A DNA stretch of 64,000 bases from assembly GCA_965197395.1 (NCBI GenBank), contig CBDANB010000007.1, forward strand, positions 1,178,001 through 1,242,000, written 5' to 3'. This DNA comes from CAZYFH01 sp965197395 (GTDB lineage Bacteria > Acidobacteriota > Vicinamibacteria > Vicinamibacterales > UBA8438). This document shows positions 1 through 9,312 of the stretch, one piece after another. Position numbers and translations under genes: made by a program. The notes beneath the pieces were generated by a model. The model did not search any database. It saw only the letters and a list, made by a program, of their open reading frames with translations, and was not told the origin of the DNA. The first letter of the stretch is position 1, and each line of letters opens with the position of its first letter.

Positions 1-1
1 C

Positions 2-2377
2 GATCTGGCGGCCGCCGACCTGGTGGTGTCGTTCGGCGCGGATTTCCTCGAGACGTGGCTGTCGACTGTGGGACACACGCGCGCTCACGCGGAACGACGC
101 CGTGCGCGTACCGACCCGCCGTCGCGCTTCGTGCAGATCGAGCCTCGCCTGTCACTGACCGGATCCCAGGCCGACGACTGGATCGGGATCGAGCCTGGCG
201 TCGAGGGCCTGATCGCCGCAGCGATGGTCCACACCATCGTTGCCGAGCAACGCGTGCTCGTCGACGATCTGGACACCGAGGACCTCGATCGAATCGCAGG
301 CCTCGTTGACGGACTGTCGGCCGCAGACGTGGCGGGACGCACCGGAGTTCCGGCCGACACCGTTGTCGAGCTGGCGCGGGCCTTCTCCGACCCGGACGCC
401 GGCGCCGGGCGTTCCCTGGCCCTCGGGGGCGGCGTGTCCGCCTCCGGGTGGGACGCGGCCGCGGCCCAGGTCAGCATCAACCTGCTCAACTACGTTGCGG
501 GGAACGTCGGCCGCACCGTTCGCTTCGCGCCGCACGCGGGCTGGTCCCAGGCCGGCACGTATCGGGAAATGCGCGAACTGGGCGCCGCCATGCAGGCCGG
601 CGAGGTCGAGCTGGCCATCCTGCACAACGTCAATCCGGTGTACACGATGCCCGGTGGTGCTGAGTTCGCCGAGGCACTCGACCAGGTACCGTTCGTCGTC
701 GCCACCTCACATTTCCCCGATGAAACGACGGCCCGGGCCGACCTCGTGCTGCCGACACACACCCCGCTCGAGTCGTGGGGCGATGACCATATCGCGACTG
801 GACTGCACGGGCTGATGCAGCCGGTCATGCGCCCGCTGTACGACACGCGGCACCTGGGCGACGTGCTGCTCGAGACCGGGCGCGCGGTCACCGGAGACGA
901 TGCGACCGCGACGCTCCCCTCGGGCGATTTCTATCGCGTGTTGCGAGACGGGTGGCGGGCGATCATGCCCACGCCCGACGATACCGACGTCGATGAACCC
1001 GACTTCGAAGCGTTCTGGGCCGCGTCACTCCGGCGCGGTGGCTACTGGTACACGGTCGAGCCAGACGTGGTCGCGCTCGGTCCGCGGCTCGGCGACGTTC
1101 GCCTCGACGCACGCAACAGCGACGGCGCACGGGCGCTGACGCTGGTCGTCTATCCGTCGCTCCACGTCTACGACGGTCGTGGTGCGAATCGACCGTGGCT
1201 CCAGGAGATTCCCGACCCGCTGCTGAAGACGGTGTGGAGCAACGGGGTCGAGATGACCCCCGCCACGGCGGCCGGTATCGGCGTCGACGAGGGACAGCTC
1301 GTGACGCTCGAGTCCGATCACGGCTCGGTCGACGCAACGGTGCTCCTGAATCCGCAGATGCGCAGCGGCATCGTCGCTATCCCGATCGGCCAGGGGCACA
1401 CGGACTACGGGCGATATGCAAGCGGACGGGGCATCAATCCGCTCAGGCTCCTCGACCCCGAGCCCGACACCGAGGCAGGGAGCGTGCGCTGGGCCGGCAC
1501 CCGGGTCGACGCGGCACCACGCGATGTCCGCCGACCGATCCCCCGACTGCAGTCGACATTCGACCAACACGACCGCGAGATCGCGCAGTCGGTCTCGCTC
1601 GCGGCACTCGCGGCCGGCGACGTGCACCCGGAGGAGCCTCCGGTCAGCCTCCACCCGGACCATCCGCATCCGGATCACCGGTGGGGTATGGCGATCGATC
1701 TCGATACGTGCACCGGCTGCAATGCCTGTGTCGCCGCCTGCTACGCAGAGAACAACATCCCGGTCATGGGCGCCGACCGGATGCGGCGCGGCCGGACGAT
1801 GTCGTGGCTACGAATCGAGCGCTTCTCTGACCCGGTCGAGCCGTCGGGCGGTCTGGCACACCCGGATACCCGGTTCCTCCCGATGCTCTGCCAGCACTGC
1901 GATCACGCCCCGTGCGAGACGGTGTGTCCGGTCTTCGCCACGTATCACACGGAGGAAGGGCTGAACGCCCAGGTCTACAACCGATGCGTCGGCACCCGCT
2001 ATTGCGCGAACAACTGCCCGTACAAGGTGCGTCGCTTCAACTGGTTCGAGGCCGAGTTCCCCGAGCCGTTGAACCTGCAGCTGAACCCGGACGTCACCGC
2101 GCGGAGCGCCGGTGTCATGGAGAAGTGCACGTTTTGCGTGCAGCGGATTCAGGAAGGGCGCGAGCACGCGCGCGACGAGGAACGCGCCATGCGGGACGGC
2201 GACGTCACGCCGGCCTGCGCCCAGACCTGCCCGGCCGAGGCGATCGTCTTCGGCGACCTCAACGACCCGGACAGCCGCGTCTCGCGTCTCTCAGCCGACG
2301 CGCGTGGCTATCGCGTCCTCGACGAGGTGAACACGCGACCGGCGATCACCTACCTGAAGAAAGTGACGCGTGGCTAG
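2..2377 (+). CDS. actB: Alternative complex III iron-sulfur/molybdopterin-like subunit ActB (5' truncated by window edge)
   Basis: The reading frame is open from base 2, so the N-terminus lies outside the window; 791 residues remain. The first ~550 residues resemble a molybdopterin-oxidoreductase fold, and the C-terminal ~230 form a ferredoxin-like module. Its cysteine groups are CTGCNACVAAC, CQHCDHAPCETVC, CVGTRYCANNC and a late CTFC...CAQTC set, enough for four clusters. The fusion of these two parts is characteristic of ActB of the quinol:cytochrome c oxidoreductase (alternative complex III). In that complex the large domain is known to have lost the molybdenum cofactor; whether that holds here cannot be judged from the part visible. 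The stop overlaps the start of actC by 8 bases, and the gene heads an actB-C-D-E-F run. Confidence 0.93.
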   Translation, partial: DLAAADLVVSFGADFLETWLSTVGHTRAHAERRRARTDPPSRFVQIEPRLSLTGSQADDWIGIEPGVEGLIAAAMVHTIVAEQRVLVDDLDTEDLDRIAGLVDGLSAADVAGRTGVPADTVVELARAFSDPDAGAGRSLALGGGVSASGWDAAAAQVSINLLNYVAGNVGRTVRFAPHAGWSQAGTYREMRELGAAMQAGEVELAILHNVNPVYTMPGGAEFAEALDQVPFVVATSHFPDETTARADLVLPTHTPLESWGDDHIATGLHGLMQPVMRPLYDTRHLGDVLLETGRAVTGDDATATLPSGDFYRVLRDGWRAIMPTPDDTDVDEPDFEAFWAASLRRGGYWYTVEPDVVALGPRLGDVRLDARNSDGARALTLVVYPSLHVYDGRGANRPWLQEIPDPLLKTVWSNGVEMTPATAAGIGVDEGQLVTLESDHGSVDATVLLNPQMRSGIVAIPIGQGHTDYGRYASGRGINPLRLLDPEPDTEAGSVRWAGTRVDAAPRDVRRPIPRLQSTFDQHDREIAQSVSLAALAAGDVHPEEPPVSLHPDHPHPDHRWGMAIDLDTCTGCNACVAACYAENNIPVMGADRMRRGRTMSWLRIERFSDPVEPSGGLAHPDTRFLPMLCQHCDHAPCETVCPVFATYHTEEGLNAQVYNRCVGTRYCANNCPYKVRRFNWFEAEFPEPLNLQLNPDVTARSAGVMEKCTFCVQRIQEGREHARDEERAMRDGDVTPACAQTCPAEAIVFGDLNDPDSRVSRLSADARGYRVLDEVNTRPAITYLKKVTRG

Positions 2378-3713
2378 CGTGAGCTACGCGAAGATCAACG
2401 CTGACATTCTTCGGACGCTCCAGCCGCCTGGTCCGGTGTACATCGGGTCGCTCGCGCTGGTGCTCGCCGTCCTCGGGTTCGGCGTCTACGCCTTCGCCGA
2501 GCAGTGGCGCACGGGTCTCGGCGTCGCCGGGTACGAGCACCCGATCCTCTGGGGCATCTACATCACCAACTTCGTCTTCTGGGTCGGCATCGCACATTCG
2601 GGCACGTTGATCTCCGCCGTCCTGTTCCTGTTTCGGGCGAAATGGCGCACGGCTGTGGCGCGCGCGTCCGAAGCCATGACTGTGTTCGCCGTCATGACCG
2701 CCGCGCTCTTTCCGATCATCCACATCGGCCGGCCGTGGTTCTTCTACTGGATGCTCCCCTATCCGAACGAGCGCCAGCTCTGGATCAACTTCCGATCGCC
2801 GCTCATCTGGGACGTGTTCGCGCTCACCACGTATCTCACGGTCAGCGCGATGTTTCTCTTTCTCGGACTCATCCCCGACAACGCGGCGGCCCGTGACCGG
2901 TGCACCGACTGGCGCAAGCCGATCTACCGGGTCCTCGCGCTTGGCTGGCGCGGGTCGACACGACAGTGGATCCACTACGCCGCCCTGTACGGCTTCTTCG
3001 CCGCGCTGGCGACGCCGCTCGTGGTCTCGGTCCACAGCACCGTGTCGTGGGACTTCGCCGTGTCGATCCTGCCGGGGTGGCACAGCACGATCTTCGCGCC
3101 ATATTTCGTCGCCGGGGCGATCTTCTCCGGGCTTGCCATGCTGATTACGCTGCTGATCCCGCTCCGCCGCCTCCTGAAACTGGAGGAGTACATCACCATC
3201 CGGCACTTCGAAAACCTCGCCAAGCTGATCATCGTCACGTCGCTCATCGTCGGCTACGCCTACATCACGGAGTTCTTCATCGCGTGGTATAGCGGGAGCA
3301 CGTTCGAGCGGGGAACCTTTGTCGATCGCGCCTTCGGCCAGTACTGGCCGTTTACCTGGACGATGATCACCTGCAACGTCTTCGTCCCGCTCCTGCTGTT
3401 CTGGAAGCGCATCCGGACCAACCTCGTCTGGTTGTTCGTCATCTCGATCTTCGTGAACATCGGGATGTGGCTGGAGCGGTTCGTGATCATCGTCGCGTCG
3501 CTCTCGCACGACTACGACCCGGCCAACTGGGCCGGCGTGTACCAACCCACGTGGGTCGAAGTGGCCATCACCGCGGGCAGCTTTGGATTGTTCTTCTTCC
3601 TTTTCCTGCTGTTCGTCAAGAACTTCCCGGCGGTGTCTCTTACCGAGATGAAGGAGACCGCGCATGTGCCGGCCGAGGCCGACCCGGCCGAGGCGTGGCC
3701 AGAGCCGGTGTGA
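2370..3713 (+). CDS. actC: Alternative complex III membrane subunit ActC (NrfD/PsrC family)
   Basis: A 447-residue polytopic membrane protein of the NrfD/PsrC family, expected to bind the quinol and pass electrons to the ActB iron-sulfur subunit. About ten hydrophobic segments are visible, with conserved family stretches such as WGIYITNFVFWVGIAHSG and NIGMWLERFVII. The GTG start at 2370 overlaps the actB stop, which suggests translational coupling. The related second NrfD-type subunit, actF, ends the same operon and shares the GMWLERF motif. Confidence 0.93.
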   Translation: MASVSYAKINADILRTLQPPGPVYIGSLALVLAVLGFGVYAFAEQWRTGLGVAGYEHPILWGIYITNFVFWVGIAHSGTLISAVLFLFRAKWRTAVARASEAMTVFAVMTAALFPIIHIGRPWFFYWMLPYPNERQLWINFRSPLIWDVFALTTYLTVSAMFLFLGLIPDNAAARDRCTDWRKPIYRVLALGWRGSTRQWIHYAALYGFFAALATPLVVSVHSTVSWDFAVSILPGWHSTIFAPYFVAGAIFSGLAMLITLLIPLRRLLKLEEYITIRHFENLAKLIIVTSLIVGYAYITEFFIAWYSGSTFERGTFVDRAFGQYWPFTWTMITCNVFVPLLLFWKRIRTNLVWLFVISIFVNIGMWLERFVIIVASLSHDYDPANWAGVYQPTWVEVAITAGSFGLFFFLFLLFVKNFPAVSLTEMKETAHVPAEADPAEAWPEPV

Positions 3714-3715
3714 CC

Positions 3716-4222
3716 ATGGCCAGCCGCACGATGCTCGGGGTGTTCGACCACGGGACCCAGGCCGCTCGCGCCATCGACGGGTTGCGAGAGTGCGGCGTCG
3801 ATGCCGCGACAGCGTACGGCCCGGCGCCCCATCACGACATCGATCGGGCGGAACGCGCATCGATCAGCCCCGTCCGGCTGTTCACCCTGGTCGGCGGCTT
3901 GCTCGGGTGCGCCACCGGATTCGCCTTGCCGATCTACGCGGTGTACGACTGGCCCCTCATCACCGGCGGCAAGCCGCTCATCTCGATCCCGCCGTTCGTC
4001 GTGATCGCGTTCGAGCTGACGATCCTGTTCGGTGCCATCGGTGGCATGATTGGCTTTCTCCTGCTGGCAGGACTTCCGCGATTCAGCAAGCCGGCCCTCC
4101 ACGACCCGCGCTTCTCGAACGACACGTTTGGCGTGCTCGTGCGGTGCGACGAACGACGGCAGGCCGAGGCCCGTGCCGCGCTGGAGCATGCGGGCGCCAC
4201 GGAGATCACATCCGATGCGTAG
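3716..4222 (+). CDS. actD: Alternative complex III subunit ActD (DUF3341)
   Basis: 168 residues. A soluble alpha/beta N-terminal part (MASRTMLGVFDHGTQAARAI) precedes two hydrophobic segments, LVGGLLGCATGFALPIYAVY and a second around residue 100, the usual DUF3341 layout. ActD is a membrane-anchored accessory subunit of alternative complex III with no cofactor. The ATG at 3716 lies 2 bases after the actC stop; a GTG at 3710 overlaps that stop and would add two residues. The 3' end overlaps actE by 8 bases. Confidence 0.9.
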   Translation: MASRTMLGVFDHGTQAARAIDGLRECGVDAATAYGPAPHHDIDRAERASISPVRLFTLVGGLLGCATGFALPIYAVYDWPLITGGKPLISIPPFVVIAFELTILFGAIGGMIGFLLLAGLPRFSKPALHDPRFSNDTFGVLVRCDERRQAEARAALEHAGATEITSDA

Positions 4223-4709
4223 GGCGTTGATGACCGGCGTGCTGCTGGTGGTCGCAAGCGCCGCCGTGCCGGCACTGACCTGGATTCGCGACATGTGGAC
4301 GGGCCCGGTCGTCCTCCCGCAGACCGACGCACGGACACCTCCCGACAACGCCGTGAGCGTCGACGGCCCGCGCATCATGAACCGGCGCGAGGCCCGGACG
4401 GAGCTGACCAACCCGCTGCCGCGCACGGCCGAGGTCAACGCCCAAGGCGCCGACCTCTACGCCGCCTACTGCACCCTCTGCCACGGTGCCGGCGGAACGG
4501 GGAACGGGCAGCTCGCGTCGTTCTATCGACGCATGCCCGACCTCACCGCGCCACACGTCGGCAGCTACCCGGATGGGTTCGTCTACAGCATCATTCGCGA
4601 GGGCGGCCGGAACATGCCGCGCTTCGCCGATGCGCTCAGCGTCGACGAGCGGTGGGCGCTCGTGCACTACCTCCGCACGCTGTCACCGCCGGGAGTGGAT
4701 CGACCGTGA
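4215..4709 (+). CDS. actE: Alternative complex III mono-haem cytochrome c subunit ActE
   Basis: 164 residues. A hydrophobic N-terminus (MTGVLLVVASAAVPALTW) acts as membrane anchor or signal. One c-type haem site, CTLCHGAGGTGNG, lies near residue 87, and a later GRNMPRFAD provides the likely axial methionine. This fits the mono-haem ActE subunit that receives electrons in alternative complex III. The ATG at 4215 overlaps the actD stop; a second ATG at 4230 is an alternative start. The stop overlaps the GTG of actF as GTGA. Confidence 0.9.
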   Translation: MRRALMTGVLLVVASAAVPALTWIRDMWTGPVVLPQTDARTPPDNAVSVDGPRIMNRREARTELTNPLPRTAEVNAQGADLYAAYCTLCHGAGGTGNGQLASFYRRMPDLTAPHVGSYPDGFVYSIIREGGRNMPRFADALSVDERWALVHYLRTLSPPGVDRP

Positions 4710-5920
4710 CCGGCGTCCGCGTGCCCGTTGGCGTCCGACGCGGTTACCTGGCGCTCGGGATCATCGGAGCGCTGGCCTTCGTGTACGGACTCCTCCTCGG
4801 GAACGGCGGTCGGGCCTGGCAGGCGCTGCTGGTCAATTTTCTCTTCTTCGCCGGCCTGGCGCAGGCGGGTGTCGTGCTGTCGGCCATCCTGCAGGCAACA
4901 TCCGCGCGCTGGGGACGGCCCCTCAAACGCACCGCCGAAGCGACGGCCGCCTTTCTGCCCGTGGCCTTCCTGCTCCTCATCGTCCTGCTGTTCGGCGTGT
5001 CCGCGTGGGCGCCCTGGGTGCACGAACCCGTCGACACCAAGGCTGCCTGGCTCAACGTGCCGTTCTTCGTGACCCGCCAGCTCGTGGCGTTCGTCCTGTT
5101 GGCCGGGATCAGCCTCATGTATGTCTACCGCTCGCTCCGGCCGGACATCGGCATGCTCCACGAGTCGGGCGAGCGGGCCGCGGAGGGGCTGTCGCAGCGC
5201 GTCATCAAGGGATGGCAGGGGATCGACGTGGAACGCGCGCGGAGTCAGCGGTCACAAGATCGCCTGGCGCCGGCAGTCCTGCTCGCGTACGGATGGGTGT
5301 TCACGCTTGTGGCCTTTGACTTCGTCATGGCGCTCGACCCGCACTGGTTCTCGACGCTGATGGGTGGGTACTACTTCATCGGCAACCTGTTCGTCGGCCT
5401 CGCGTTCCTTGCCGTCGTCGTGGCTGGATGGCCCGCGCATCTCGGCATCGAGCGCCACGTCGGGCGTAACCAGCGCCACGATCTCGGCAAGCTGCTGTTT
5501 GGCTTCTGCATCCTCTGGGCCTATATGTTCTTTGCGCAGTATCTCGTCATCTGGTACGGCGACCTGCCGGAGGAAACCGCGTTCATCGCGCATCGCATGG
5601 ACGGTGCGTGGGCACCGCTGGCGTGGGCGGTGTTCGCGATGGCGTTTGTCATCCCTTTTGTCGTGCTGCTGAGCCGCGCGGTCAAGCGGCACCCGTCGGG
5701 TTTGATGAGTGTCGCCGCGATTGCGCTGATCGGGATGTGGCTCGAGCGGTTCATCCTCGTTGCGCCCTCGCTCTGGCACGGTGACGGCGTGCCGCTCGGG
5801 ATCCCAGAGATTCTGATCACGATGGGCGTGCTCGGTTTGTTCGCGTTCTGCTACACGGGGTTCCTGCAGATCTTCCCGGCGCTACCGGTTTCGGATCCTC
5901 GGCTTGCGCCCGCGGACTGA
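4706..5920 (+). CDS. actF: Alternative complex III membrane subunit ActF (second NrfD-like subunit)
   Basis: 404 residues with about ten hydrophobic segments; it resembles the quinone-binding subunit 2 annotation of quinol:cytochrome c oxidoreductases. Family-like stretches are LVNFLFFAGLAQAG near the N-terminus and LIGMWLERFILVAPSLWHG near the C-terminus. The GTG start at 4706 overlaps the actE stop. It is the last gene of the operon here: the next genes are a sigma factor and a kinase rather than the cytochrome oxidase genes that often follow. Confidence 0.9.
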   Translation: MTGVRVPVGVRRGYLALGIIGALAFVYGLLLGNGGRAWQALLVNFLFFAGLAQAGVVLSAILQATSARWGRPLKRTAEATAAFLPVAFLLLIVLLFGVSAWAPWVHEPVDTKAAWLNVPFFVTRQLVAFVLLAGISLMYVYRSLRPDIGMLHESGERAAEGLSQRVIKGWQGIDVERARSQRSQDRLAPAVLLAYGWVFTLVAFDFVMALDPHWFSTLMGGYYFIGNLFVGLAFLAVVVAGWPAHLGIERHVGRNQRHDLGKLLFGFCILWAYMFFAQYLVIWYGDLPEETAFIAHRMDGAWAPLAWAVFAMAFVIPFVVLLSRAVKRHPSGLMSVAAIALIGMWLERFILVAPSLWHGDGVPLGIPEILITMGVLGLFAFCYTGFLQIFPALPVSDPRLAPAD

Positions 5921-6105
5921 ACCATGTCGGCGCCGCTGAACTTGCCCTGGGTTTTGTGGACACCCCAACCGGTCAGAAGGCCGGTCACCTCCGTACCTGG
6001 CCCCTCTCCATCACGCGAAGTCTGAGCCCGTGCCGAGGTGCCACACGCCACGACGACCACGCCAACGAACGTCGCGCCGACCAGGAACTGTGTCGCTATG
6101 GTCAT
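5851..6105 (-). CDS. Possible small secreted protein, antisense to the end of actF
   Basis: An open frame of 84 codons on the minus strand, starting at an ATG at 6105 with an AAGGGTGG-like ribosome site just upstream. The N-terminus looks like a real signal sequence: FLVGATFVGVVVVACG followed by SARAQ, with either an ARA-Q cleavage site or a VVAC lipobox. The remaining ~55 residues match nothing I recognise. The last 70 bases overlap the 3' end of actF, which weighs against it. The gene would be divergent from the sigma factor promoter at 6191-6219. It could be a chance frame. Confidence 0.3.
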   Translation of the reverse strand: MTIATQFLVGATFVGVVVVACGTSARAQTSRDGEGPGTEVTGLLTGWGVHKTQGKFSGADMVQSAGASRGSETGSAGKICRNPV

Positions 6106-6190
6106 TGTCAACCACCCTTCCTCACTCCCTAAAGCGAGATCGGCAGGCGAAACGGGTCACCCAACTGAGGCGAGGTGGCGCCCGGAGCCC

Positions 6191-6219
6191 TTGAGCTGCC
6201 ACGAGGCTGGAGCCATAAT
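6191..6219 (+). promoter_or_regulatory. Sigma-70-type promoter for the sigma factor/kinase pair
   Basis: TTGAGC at 6191-6196 and CATAAT at 6214-6219 are separated by 17 bases, ahead of the sigma factor start at 6260. Such hexamers are uncommon in this GC-rich background. The predicted leader is about 34 bases. Confidence 0.5.
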
Positions 6220-6259
6220 CTCCTCGCGTCTCTCTCGGCTCCGGGACCGGGGCCCAACG

Positions 6260-6847
6260 ATGGCAAGCCGACCCTCGGCACAGGTGGTGGTCCGCATGGT
6301 CGAACGGGCCAGCAGCGGCGACGAGCGGGCGGCCGCGCGCCTGGTCCCCGTCGTCTACGATGAGCTGCGCCGAATCGCTCGTGGATATCTGAGGCAAGAG
6401 GCCGGGTTCCAGACCATTCAGGCGACAGCGTTGGTTCACGAGGCGTACCTGCGATTGGCGAAACACAAGAAGCAGGACTGGCACGGGCGCACCCATTTCC
6501 TTGCCGTCGCGGCGATCGCCATGCGCCAGATCCTGGTCGACCGGGCCCGCGGCAAGGCGACCGCGAAGCGCGCGGGGTCCAGGTTCCGGGTGACGTTTAA
6601 CGAGGCGCTCGTCGCGGACGACGGTGAGCCACCCGAGGTAGAGGCGCTTGACGCAGCCTTGACGAGACTTGCCCGCACAGCGCCACAGCGTGCGCGAATC
6701 GTCGAGCTGCGGTTTTTTGGCGGGCTGACCATCGAAGAAACCGCGGACGCGCTGGCCGTGTCCCCGGCTACGGTGAAGCGTGGCTGGACCCTGGCCAGGG
6801 CATGGCTGAGGCGGGAGATGCGCGAGGGGCGCGCCGGTGGATCCTGA
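6260..6847 (+). CDS. ECF-type RNA polymerase sigma factor (TIGR02999-like)
   Basis: 195 residues. Region 2 is seen in ELRRIARGYLRQE and TALVHEAYLRLAK; region 4 helix-turn-helix is in RIVELRFFGGLTIEETAD followed by SPATVKRGWTLARAWL. This matches the group of ECF sigma factors common in Acidobacteriota and Planctomycetes that sit beside a Ser/Thr kinase rather than an anti-sigma factor. The kinase gene starts inside its last codons (11-base overlap), so the two are translated together and phosphorylation-based control is a fair inference. A decayed relative of this gene lies at 10113-10212. Confidence 0.92.
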   Translation: MASRPSAQVVVRMVERASSGDERAAARLVPVVYDELRRIARGYLRQEAGFQTIQATALVHEAYLRLAKHKKQDWHGRTHFLAVAAIAMRQILVDRARGKATAKRAGSRFRVTFNEALVADDGEPPEVEALDAALTRLARTAPQRARIVELRFFGGLTIEETADALAVSPATVKRGWTLARAWLRREMREGRAGGS

Positions 6848-8429
6848 ACGCTGGCACCGACTGAGCGACCTGTTCCACAAAGCGCTCGAGCAGGAGGCGT
6901 CCCACCGCTCGACGTTTCTCGATCAGGCCTGTGGGGACGACGAGTCGCTGCGCGCCGAGGTGGCGTCGCTGCTCGCCTACCACGCGCAGGCAGACGGGTC
7001 GATCGACACGCCGACCCATCTCGTCGGGGCCGACGCGGCGGCCGACGTGATGGCGGGCCGGCACCTCGGCCAATACGTCGTGACGAGGAAGCTCGGACAG
7101 GGTGGGATGGGCGTCGTCTATCTGGCTGACGACACGCGGCTCGGACGCCCGGTGGCCATCAAGGCGCTCACCCGGGAGTTCACGCACAACCAACAGCGTC
7201 GCGAGCGCTTGCGCCGCGAGGCGCGAGCGGTCGCCGCCCTGTCACACCCGGCGATTGCGACCGTCTACGCCCTCGAGGAATTTGAAGACAACCTCTACAT
7301 CGTCAGCGAGTACGTGCCAGGCGCCACGCTGCGCGACGAGGTGTCCAAGGGTCCACTGCCGCTCGGTCCGCTGCTGAGTGCCGGTGTCGGGATCGCCCGC
7401 GCCCTTACTGACGCGCACGAGCATGGCGTCGTCCATCGGGACCTCAAGCCCGAGAATGTCATTCGCACCGCCGACGGTGGCGTCAAGGTCCTTGATTTCG
7501 GGCTGGCACGTTTTCACCATCCACAACGCGCGGCCGCGACCACGACACCTCGGCTGACCGAACCCGGCGCGATGCTCGGCACTCCTGGATACATGCCCCC
7601 TGAGCAGCTCCGGGGGGCCGGGGTGGATTTCAGGGCCGATATCTTTTCGTTCGGGGTGCTGTTGTACGAGCTTGCGTCTGGCATCCATCCCTTCACGAGC
7701 GCGAATCCGTCCTCAACCATCGCGCGTGTTCTCGAAGCAGAGCCTCCGGACGTGGCGCAGCTCAGCTCGTCTTGCCCACCGGCGCTCGATCCGATCATTC
7801 GCCAGTGCCTTCAGAAGGACCCTGAGCAGCGCCCGCAATCCACCCGTACGCTCCTCGAGAGACTGGAGCAACTGCAGCGCGATGTGATCGAGTCTGAAGC
7901 CCAACCGGCCGCGCCTGCGCAACCCAAGGCAGCGGAGCCCGCCCGCTCATCCGGGACGAGCGCCCTCTGGTGGTGGCAGTTCCACCAGGTGGTCGTCGGC
8001 CTGGTGTACTACGCGATGCTGTATCCGCTCTGGCTGGTCAGAGGGTGGACGCGCGGCGGGTGGGGCTCACTGATGTTCTTCGGGTCGCTGGCGGCCGTGG
8101 GTGTGGCGGCCAACCTGCGGTTCCACCTCTGGTTTACGTCGCGGTTCTACCCCACCGAGCTCAATGCTCAGCGCGGCCACGTCGCCGCGTGGATCCGCGG
8201 GGCCGACTCGCTGTTTGTCCTCTTGCTCTTGGGTGCCGCAGGAACGGTCGCGGACGCGGAGGCCGGGATGGCCACCCTGCTCGTCGCTGTGGCCATCGGC
8301 TGCTTTCTCGCCTTCCTGATCATCGAGCCGGCGACGGCGCGAGCGACGTTTCGGCGCCGCCGGTCGAAGACGCCAGGGGCTCGCACCAAACAGAAACCAG
8401 CCAAGCAGAAGCGGACTCGGGCGGTTTGA
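6837..8429 (+). CDS. Transmembrane Ser/Thr protein kinase
   Basis: 530 residues. A ~70-residue N-terminal extension (WHRLSDLFHKALEQ...) typical of acidobacterial kinases precedes the Hanks-type domain. Visible motifs are the glycine loop LGQGGMGVVYLA, the VAIKAL lysine, catalytic loop HRDLKPEN near residue 200, DFG near 219 and MPPEQL in the activation segment. After a proline/alanine linker near 360 the C-terminal ~150 residues contain about four hydrophobic segments, more than the single helix common in such kinases. The GTG start at 6837 overlaps the sigma factor gene by 11 bases. Confidence 0.92.
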   Translation: MDPERWHRLSDLFHKALEQEASHRSTFLDQACGDDESLRAEVASLLAYHAQADGSIDTPTHLVGADAAADVMAGRHLGQYVVTRKLGQGGMGVVYLADDTRLGRPVAIKALTREFTHNQQRRERLRREARAVAALSHPAIATVYALEEFEDNLYIVSEYVPGATLRDEVSKGPLPLGPLLSAGVGIARALTDAHEHGVVHRDLKPENVIRTADGGVKVLDFGLARFHHPQRAAATTTPRLTEPGAMLGTPGYMPPEQLRGAGVDFRADIFSFGVLLYELASGIHPFTSANPSSTIARVLEAEPPDVAQLSSSCPPALDPIIRQCLQKDPEQRPQSTRTLLERLEQLQRDVIESEAQPAAPAQPKAAEPARSSGTSALWWWQFHQVVVGLVYYAMLYPLWLVRGWTRGGWGSLMFFGSLAAVGVAANLRFHLWFTSRFYPTELNAQRGHVAAWIRGADSLFVLLLLGAAGTVADAEAGMATLLVAVAIGCFLAFLIIEPATARATFRRRRSKTPGARTKQKPAKQKRTRAV

Positions 8430-8457
8430 AACGCTGTCGGCTGCTGGGAACGGTGTT

Positions 8458-9312
8458 TCAGCCGGTCAGGCGCTTGCGCGTGGCCTCGAGGGTGAACGTC
8501 AGCCCGTCCTTCGGAACGCCGTTGATGAACGGCCGGATGAACACGTTCAGCAAGAACGGAATCCCGCGCGTGAGCGTGATCGACTCGCACTGCATGTAGA
8601 CGTCGCCGTCTCGTGCCTCATACGAGCAGTAGTTGTAGAAGCGCCACATGAAGCCGCGGTCACTCCCTTCGGGTTTCTCGCGTTCCTCCGGGGTGTCTGG
8701 ATGTTCGACCTCCACGATGCGTGTGCTATAGCTCGGCACGTGGGCCCGCGTCTCTCCCAGGCGCACGACCTCCGCGTCGTACTCGGTGTTGAGCACGATT
8801 GTGACCACCTTCTTCTTGAAGAGCCGGAGGTAGACCCGGAAGCGAGACCCATCCCGGCCCAGGAGCCGTGACTGCTGGACGTCTGGGTTGTAAACCTCAG
8901 CGTAGCGATCGTAGTCCTCAATCAAGGCGATCGTTTGATCCAGCGTCACCCCAGGGATCAGCACGGCCCCAATCCAATGATGGATCTTGCCGTCGGGGAT
9001 CTTGATCTCCTCGTCGTCGGCCCGGGTTTCCAAACGGTCGACCACGACCTCGCCGGCCCGCAGTCTCGCGTAGGCGTCCTCGCGTTCATCATCCGCGAGC
9101 CGGTCCACCCACAGAAAAGGCGCCTCCCCAGCGAGCTCAGCCTGCATGCGGGCTTCGGTCACCGTGACGTAGCGATCGAATGCCTCGATGGTCTGCGGCT
9201 TCAGATCCGCGGCCTGCAAGGCTGCGACAGCAGCCGTCATGACGACGAGCACGACGAGATAGACCCGCGGGCTCGCCCGGTGGGCCGAACCCCGGCTACG
9301 ACTTCTCCTCAT
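8458..9312 (-). CDS. Secreted START/SRPBCC-like protein of unknown function
   Basis: 284 residues with an N-terminal hydrophobic segment (VYLVVLVVMTAAVAAL) ending near an AALQAA signal-peptidase-like site. The remainder reads like a START/SRPBCC lipid- or ligand-binding fold: IHHWIGAVLIPGVTLDQ, LIEDYDRYAEVYNPDVQQS and a C-terminal FIRPFINGVPKDGL are features of this group. No catalytic residues are apparent. It is convergent with the kinase gene, 28 bases away. The function is not known. Confidence 0.75.
   Translation of the reverse strand: MRRSRSRGSAHRASPRVYLVVLVVMTAAVAALQAADLKPQTIEAFDRYVTVTEARMQAELAGEAPFLWVDRLADDEREDAYARLRAGEVVVDRLETRADDEEIKIPDGKIHHWIGAVLIPGVTLDQTIALIEDYDRYAEVYNPDVQQSRLLGRDGSRFRVYLRLFKKKVVTIVLNTEYDAEVVRLGETRAHVPSYSTRIVEVEHPDTPEEREKPEGSDRGFMWRFYNYCSYEARDGDVYMQCESITLTRGIPFLLNVFIRPFINGVPKDGLTFTLEATRKRLTG

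Noticed and set aside
2346..3860. A 504-codon frame on the minus strand
   Set aside because: It lies opposite actC and actD, is very rich in Arg, Asp and Pro, has no recognisable domain and is a shadow of the GC-rich coding strand.
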